A DNA stretch of 7,033 bases from JABMNX01 sp964625905. GTDB lineage: Bacteria > Patescibacteriota > Minisyncoccia > Phycocordibacterales > JABMNX01. Below, piece after piece: positions 3,637 through 7,033 of this stretch. A program made the position numbers and the translations under genes. The DNA lies in the NCBI GenBank assembly GCA_964625905.1, contig CAZVBS010000029.1:1-7033 (forward strand), written 5' to 3'. Numbering within the stretch: the stretch's first letter is position 1; the number at the start of each line of letters is the position of its first letter. The notes under the pieces were generated by a model. It searched no databases, was not told the origin of the DNA, and worked only from the letters and a program-made list of their open reading frames with translations.

Positions 3637-5808
3637 ATGGCAGAAACTAAAGCTAAAAAAACAACAGGCACGAAGACAAGCCCTAAAAAGAGCTCATACG
3701 GAGCAGATGACATCACAGTACTTGAGGGACTTGAGGCTGTACGACGACGTCCAGGTATGTACATTGGTACAACTGGACCAGAAGGACTACATCACCTTAT
3801 TTGGGAAGTATTCGATAACTCACGCGATGAAGCGATGGGTGGTTTTGCAGATCGTATTGAGGTAGCTTTTCTTCCTAATAACCGTGTTCGTGTCTCAGAT
3901 AATGGACGTGGTATTCCAGTTGGAATACATAAAAAAACAAAAGTTTCAGCACTCGACACAATCATGACAACACTCCACGCTGGAGGTAAGTTTGGTGGAG
4001 AAGGATATAAAGTTTCTGGAGGTCTTCATGGAGTAGGTATCTCTGTTGTGAACGCACTCTCTTCATATGCAAAAGCAGTTGTATACAGAGAAGGAGGTAT
4101 GTATATACAAGAATACAAAAACGGAGGTAAAGCAAAAGCAAAAGTTAAGAAAGTAAAACCTTCAAAACTAACAGGAACAGTAATAACATATGAAGCAGAC
4201 ATAGAAATCTTTAAAGAGATTAGTTATGACTGGAACAAAGTAGTTTCACATTTGCGTCAACAAGCATATCTTGTAAAAGGTCTCCGTATAAGTATTCTAG
4301 ATTTACGAGAAAGTGATACAAGTAAACTAGATGAAGATAACGGACTTTATCTTGCAGACATATTAAGTGATGTAAAAATAGAGTGTCCATCAATGTCTTT
4401 CTATTTTGAAGGAGGTTTGCTTTCACTTGTTAAATTTCAGAATCGACACCAAAAAGCAGTACATAAAAATATATTTTATATAGAAAAAGAAGTAGATGAT
4501 GTAATAGTAGAAGTCTCTTTACAATATGTTGATGATATATCTCCTCGAATCTCTGCGTTCGCGAACAATACATATAACGCAGAAGGTGGTATGCATATCA
4601 CTGGGTTTAAGGCAGCACTAACACGAACACTTAATAACTATTCTAAAAAAAGCGGATCTAATGGAAAAAGCGGTGTTAAGACTAACTCTAAAGGGAAAGA
4701 AGGAGATTCATTTACAGGTGATGACGTTCTTGAGGGTATTACAGCAGTAGTATCTATAAAGATGCAAGAGATTCAGTTTGAAGGACAAACAAAAGGAAAG
4801 TTAGGAAGTGTCGAAGCACGAGGTGCTGTAGAAAGTGTATTCAGTGAGGCTTTTAATGCATTTTTAGAAGAGCATCCAGAAGATGCAAAAGGAATAATCT
4901 CTAAAGTAACCCTTGCTCTTAAAGCACGTAAGGCTGCGAAGGCTGCTAAGGACAGTGTATTACGTAAAGGCGCACTCGATGGACTAACACTTCCAGGAAA
5001 GCTTGCAGACTGCCAAACAAAGAGTGCAGAAGAATCAGAAATATTTATAGTAGAGGGAGATTCGGCTGGAGGCTCATCAAAACAAGGGAGAGACAGGCGT
5101 ACACAAGCAATCCTTCCACTTAGAGGGAAGATTCTTAATGTTGAGAGAGCTCGTCTTGATCGTATGCTGGCATCAAATGAAATAAAATCACTTATTGTTG
5201 CACTTGGTACAGCGATAGGAGATACATTTGATATTGAAAAACTTCGCTATCACAAGATTATAATTGCAACAGATGCTGATGTAGATGGTGCACATATCCG
5301 TACTTTACTTCTCACGCTTTTCTATCGATATTTTAAACCAATTATAGAAGGAGGTTTCTTGTATATTGCACAACCACCTTTGTATAAGATTAAAAAAGGA
5401 CGTGAAGTATTTTATGCATATGATGAAGAAGATAAGAAAAAGATTCTTGGAAAGGATGCTGAGTCTATCGAAGATTCCTTACAAGGAATTGCAGTAAAAG
5501 ACGATGGAGTATTAGAGGAAGAAGTATCTACCACAGACGTTACACAAGAGACCGCAGAATCTGAAGTAGTAGCCAAAAAGAAAGGCACATCACGTATAAT
5601 TATACAAAGATACAAGGGTCTTGGAGAGATGAATCCAGATGAGCTATGGGAAACAACTATGGATCCAAACAGTCGTGTACTTAAACAAGTAATAATCAAA
5701 GACGGGCAAGAAGCAGATAATGTATTCGATACACTTATGGGTACAGACGTCGCTGCTAGAAAGTCATTCATTCAATCAAATGCAAAGAATGCTAACTTAG
5801 ATATATAG
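3637..5808 (+). CDS. gyrB: DNA gyrase subunit B
   Basis: GyrB is the ATPase subunit of the type IIA topoisomerase that introduces negative supercoils with GyrA. The N-terminal GHKL ATPase shows EVFDNSRDEA (57-66, Glu57 catalytic and Asn61 for Mg), SDNGRGIP (87-94), and the glycine lid GGLHGVG (128-134). The transducer domain contains FANNTYNAEGGMH (308-320) and the QTKGKLG lysine loop (384-390). The TOPRIM domain has VEGDSAGG (472-479, Glu473), PLRGKILNVE (494-503) and DADVDG (546-551, metal-binding acids). The C-terminal tail has RYKGLGEMNPDELWETTMDP (658-677). EGDSAGGSSKQGRDR fits GyrB over ParE, though without gyrA nearby that choice is not absolute. At 723 residues it exceeds the roughly 640 of short GyrBs owing to a Lys/Thr/Ser-rich tail (1-20), a Gly/Ser/Lys-rich insert (about 336-362) and an acidic insert (about 604-650). 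It is a single gene with its own promoter and a strong terminator. Confidence 0.96.
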   Translation: MAETKAKKTTGTKTSPKKSSYGADDITVLEGLEAVRRRPGMYIGTTGPEGLHHLIWEVFDNSRDEAMGGFADRIEVAFLPNNRVRVSDNGRGIPVGIHKKTKVSALDTIMTTLHAGGKFGGEGYKVSGGLHGVGISVVNALSSYAKAVVYREGGMYIQEYKNGGKAKAKVKKVKPSKLTGTVITYEADIEIFKEISYDWNKVVSHLRQQAYLVKGLRISILDLRESDTSKLDEDNGLYLADILSDVKIECPSMSFYFEGGLLSLVKFQNRHQKAVHKNIFYIEKEVDDVIVEVSLQYVDDISPRISAFANNTYNAEGGMHITGFKAALTRTLNNYSKKSGSNGKSGVKTNSKGKEGDSFTGDDVLEGITAVVSIKMQEIQFEGQTKGKLGSVEARGAVESVFSEAFNAFLEEHPEDAKGIISKVTLALKARKAAKAAKDSVLRKGALDGLTLPGKLADCQTKSAEESEIFIVEGDSAGGSSKQGRDRRTQAILPLRGKILNVERARLDRMLASNEIKSLIVALGTAIGDTFDIEKLRYHKIIIATDADVDGAHIRTLLLTLFYRYFKPIIEGGFLYIAQPPLYKIKKGREVFYAYDEEDKKKILGKDAESIEDSLQGIAVKDDGVLEEEVSTTDVTQETAESEVVAKKKGTSRIIIQRYKGLGEMNPDELWETTMDPNSRVLKQVIIKDGQEADNVFDTLMGTDVAARKSFIQSNAKNANLDI

Positions 5809-5827
5809 CCGAGCAACTGAAGATAGT

Positions 5828-5870
5828 ATAAACAAAAATACCCAAGTATGACTTGAGTATTTTTGTTTAT
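5828..5870. terminator. Bidirectional terminator between gyrB and the convergent gene
   Basis: A 20-base arm (5828-5847, containing AAAAATACCCAAGT) pairs with 5851-5870 (ACTTGAGTATTTTTG) around a three-base loop. The single C-A mismatch on the plus-strand RNA becomes a G-U wobble on the minus-strand RNA, so the stem is complete for the minus-strand transcript. T-rich arms serve as U-tracts in both directions. It lies 19 bases after the gyrB stop and 31 bases after the end of the minus-strand gene. Confidence 0.85.
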
Positions 5871-5901
5871 GTTTATAAATTTACTAACTTATAACTATTT
5901 T

Positions 5902-6951
5902 TTACTTAACAATTTTGATTGTTACTTGTGCGATATTGTTATTGCGGTTAATTTCATTATAAATACTTCCTGAAGGGTCTACATTTACAGTAATCACTCC
6001 TTCAGATAAATCTTGATTTAATTGGTCGAAACCTAAAGTAAAATCAATTCTATCCCCAGGGTTAAGTGCCTTTTGTCCAGTTGAGTGAAATATATGCATT
6101 GGGAATGTAGGAAGTACAGTATTAAATGTCCACTTGTCAGAAGTTTTTGATCCTATATTTGTTACAGAGAATCGAATAGCTCCTTTGTGTTTTGTGGCAC
6201 TAATTGGTGAAGTTGGTACAAATACATTATCGGAATTAATTATTCCTGTATCAATAATATTTACTACAAGGTCGACTCTACCGCTTTGGTCGGAAAGGTA
6301 TCGACTGTCAGAGATTGGTAGTATTTGGTCAACACGCTCTCCTGCAGTTAGTCCAGTGTCAACAACACTGTCGTTGTCACTAGTATCACTTGATGTAGAA
6401 AGAGAACTACCAGAAACAGCTTCATTTGTAATAGTAAGTAGTGCGTCACCAAGTGTTGTAGATTCACCAGATTCGTTTATTGATGTAATTACAACAGGAA
6501 CATCTACAAAACGTATTTTATTTGAAACAGGTGTTAAAGTAATAAAATTATCATCACTATTAAATAAGAAAGGGGAGTCACACAAAAGAGTAGTAAATAC
6601 TTCATCTACTTCCTCAGTCTGAAAAGTTAAACCTTCTTTACATGCATAGTTAAAAGAGTAAGAACTATTTTCTGGTCTACCTTTATGTTTCCATTTAAGT
6701 TTGAATTCATTACCTGATGATATAAGTGAGTTTTGTAAATCAATAGTTATTTTCTCGTTTGGTATAAATATAGATGTAAAAGAGGTTACAGAGGCAAGGT
6801 TAGAAAGCACTGATGGAATTAATTTAACCACCTGTACAGTACCCCAAAGGCCGAAAAGCAATACAGTTATAAAGCCAATAACTGCGAGTATTTGTGTAAA
6901 TTTTTCTCTGAACTGTTTTCCTTTTGGATTCATATGGTCTATTTTTAGCAT
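5902..6951 (-). CDS. Single-pass membrane protein with extracytoplasmic Ig-like and CARDB-like domains, function unknown
   Basis: A 349-residue protein with a short basic N-terminus (KGKQFREK), one hydrophobic helix at about 20-43 (ILAVIGFITVLLFGLW) and no further membrane segment, so most of it should sit outside the cytoplasm. Residues about 65-178 look like a beta-rich domain with two cysteines (C104, C124) that could form a disulfide. A Ser/Thr/Asp-rich linker follows (about 178-200). The C-terminal domain (about 225-348) has the CARDB adhesion-type pattern: DLVVNIIDTG, a strand ending FSVTNIGSKTSD, LNPGDRIDFTLGF, then VNVDPSGSIYNEINRNNNIAQVTI, the last resembling the family's DP...E.N..NN signature. 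It is convergent with gyrB and shares its terminator. The first ATG is preceded by AGGGG nine bases upstream (6965-6961), which supports this start; Met7 is the alternative. The specific gene is not recognised; a role in cell-surface structure or attachment is only inferred. Confidence 0.75.
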   Translation of the reverse strand: MLKIDHMNPKGKQFREKFTQILAVIGFITVLLFGLWGTVQVVKLIPSVLSNLASVTSFTSIFIPNEKITIDLQNSLISSGNEFKLKWKHKGRPENSSYSFNYACKEGLTFQTEEVDEVFTTLLCDSPFLFNSDDNFITLTPVSNKIRFVDVPVVITSINESGESTTLGDALLTITNEAVSGSSLSTSSDTSDNDSVVDTGLTAGERVDQILPISDSRYLSDQSGRVDLVVNIIDTGIINSDNVFVPTSPISATKHKGAIRFSVTNIGSKTSDKWTFNTVLPTFPMHIFHSTGQKALNPGDRIDFTLGFDQLNQDLSEGVITVNVDPSGSIYNEINRNNNIAQVTIKIVK

Positions 6952-6960
6952 AATAAGACG

Positions 6961-6977
6961 CCCCTGTCAAGTTTATA
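6961..6977 (-). promoter_or_regulatory. Candidate promoter and ribosome binding site of the membrane-protein gene
   Basis: On the minus strand TATAAA (6977-6972) could serve as a -10 with transcription starting near 6965, and AGGGG (6965-6961) as a ribosome binding site nine bases before the ATG at 6951. No good -35 is visible. A competing reading uses the perfect TTGACA (6970-6965) as a -35 with TAAAAA (6947-6942) 17 bases on, which would start transcription only a few bases before Met7 (ATG at 6933). Confidence 0.35.
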
Positions 6978-7021
6978 CGGTAATGTCTAAGCACATATGG
7001 CGGATTTAGTAGAGTAACTAA

Positions 7022-7033
7022 ATGGCTATTAAA
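7022..7033 (+). CDS. Possible start of a plus-strand gene cut by the window end
   Basis: ATG GCT ATT AAA (Met-Ala-Ile-Lys) begins at 7022 and runs off the window. A weak AGAG (7011-7014) lies about seven bases upstream, similar to the AAGAG before gyrB. Four codons cannot identify a product. The ATG overlaps the right arm of a small hairpin (7004-7023). It may equally not be a gene. Confidence 0.25.

Noticed and set aside
5412..5771. Minus-strand open frames inside gyrB (4220-4426, 5412-5771)
   Set aside because: They are antisense to conserved GyrB motifs; the Ser-rich product is the reverse reading of codons in the acidic insert.
6134..7009. Plus-strand open frames opposite the membrane-protein gene (6134-6622, 6701-7009)
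   Set aside because: They are antisense shadows. The minus-strand frame has a membrane helix, a domain pattern and a terminator, while the plus-strand frames have none.
6999..7033. GGCGGATTTAGTAGAG as the 5' end of a tRNA
   Set aside because: The acceptor start looks tRNA-like, but the following D-arm does not keep the normal loop pattern and the rest is outside the window.

Overview
The window suggests a bacterium of the Candidate Phyla Radiation (Patescibacteria, probably a Parcubacteria-like lineage). This is an inference from gene style: AT-rich DNA, the standard code with no in-frame TGA recoding, a PheT without the usual N-terminal OB-fold, a small TrpR-like regulator, a GyrB with a Lys/Thr-rich N-terminal tail, and a single-pass surface protein with a CARDB-like domain. 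No rRNA, complete tRNA, CRISPR array or insertion sequence is visible.

Layout. (1) 1-2699, plus strand: the 3' end of pheS followed two bases later by complete pheT, together encoding phenylalanyl-tRNA synthetase. (2) 2700-2911: an AT-rich convergent intergenic region with two copies of a CGATTAATCG-centred palindrome. (3) 2912-3322, minus strand: a TrpR/YerC-superfamily DNA-binding protein. (4) 3323-3636: a divergent regulatory region with a third, perfect 32-bp copy of the palindrome over the regulator's own candidate promoter, a structured stretch that might be a small RNA or long leader, and an extended -10 promoter for gyrB. (5) 3637-5808, plus strand: gyrB, the DNA gyrase B subunit. (6) 5828-5870: a long hairpin terminator shared by gyrB and the convergent gene. 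(7) 5902-6951, minus strand: a membrane-anchored extracytoplasmic protein of unknown function. (8) 7022-7033: possibly the first codons of another plus-strand gene.

The most striking observation is in pheT. A complete NlpC/P60 (peptidase family C40-like) cysteine-hydrolase domain with an apparently intact Cys-His-His triad (C373, H459, H471) is inserted in frame inside the B5 domain of the synthetase beta subunit. The B5 halves lie on both sides, and the catalytic-core-like and anticodon-binding domains follow. This puts a fold normally used for cell-wall peptide cleavage into a cytoplasmic translation enzyme. The second strongest signal is the TrpR-like gene flanked by three copies of one palindrome, which looks like an autoregulated regulon. 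The palindrome shares the central TTAA of the E. coli trp operator, and the protein appears to keep the residues that bind tryptophan in TrpR.

The genes otherwise look like housekeeping functions (translation, DNA supercoiling) plus one regulator and one surface protein. Nothing seen requires them to act as one pathway.
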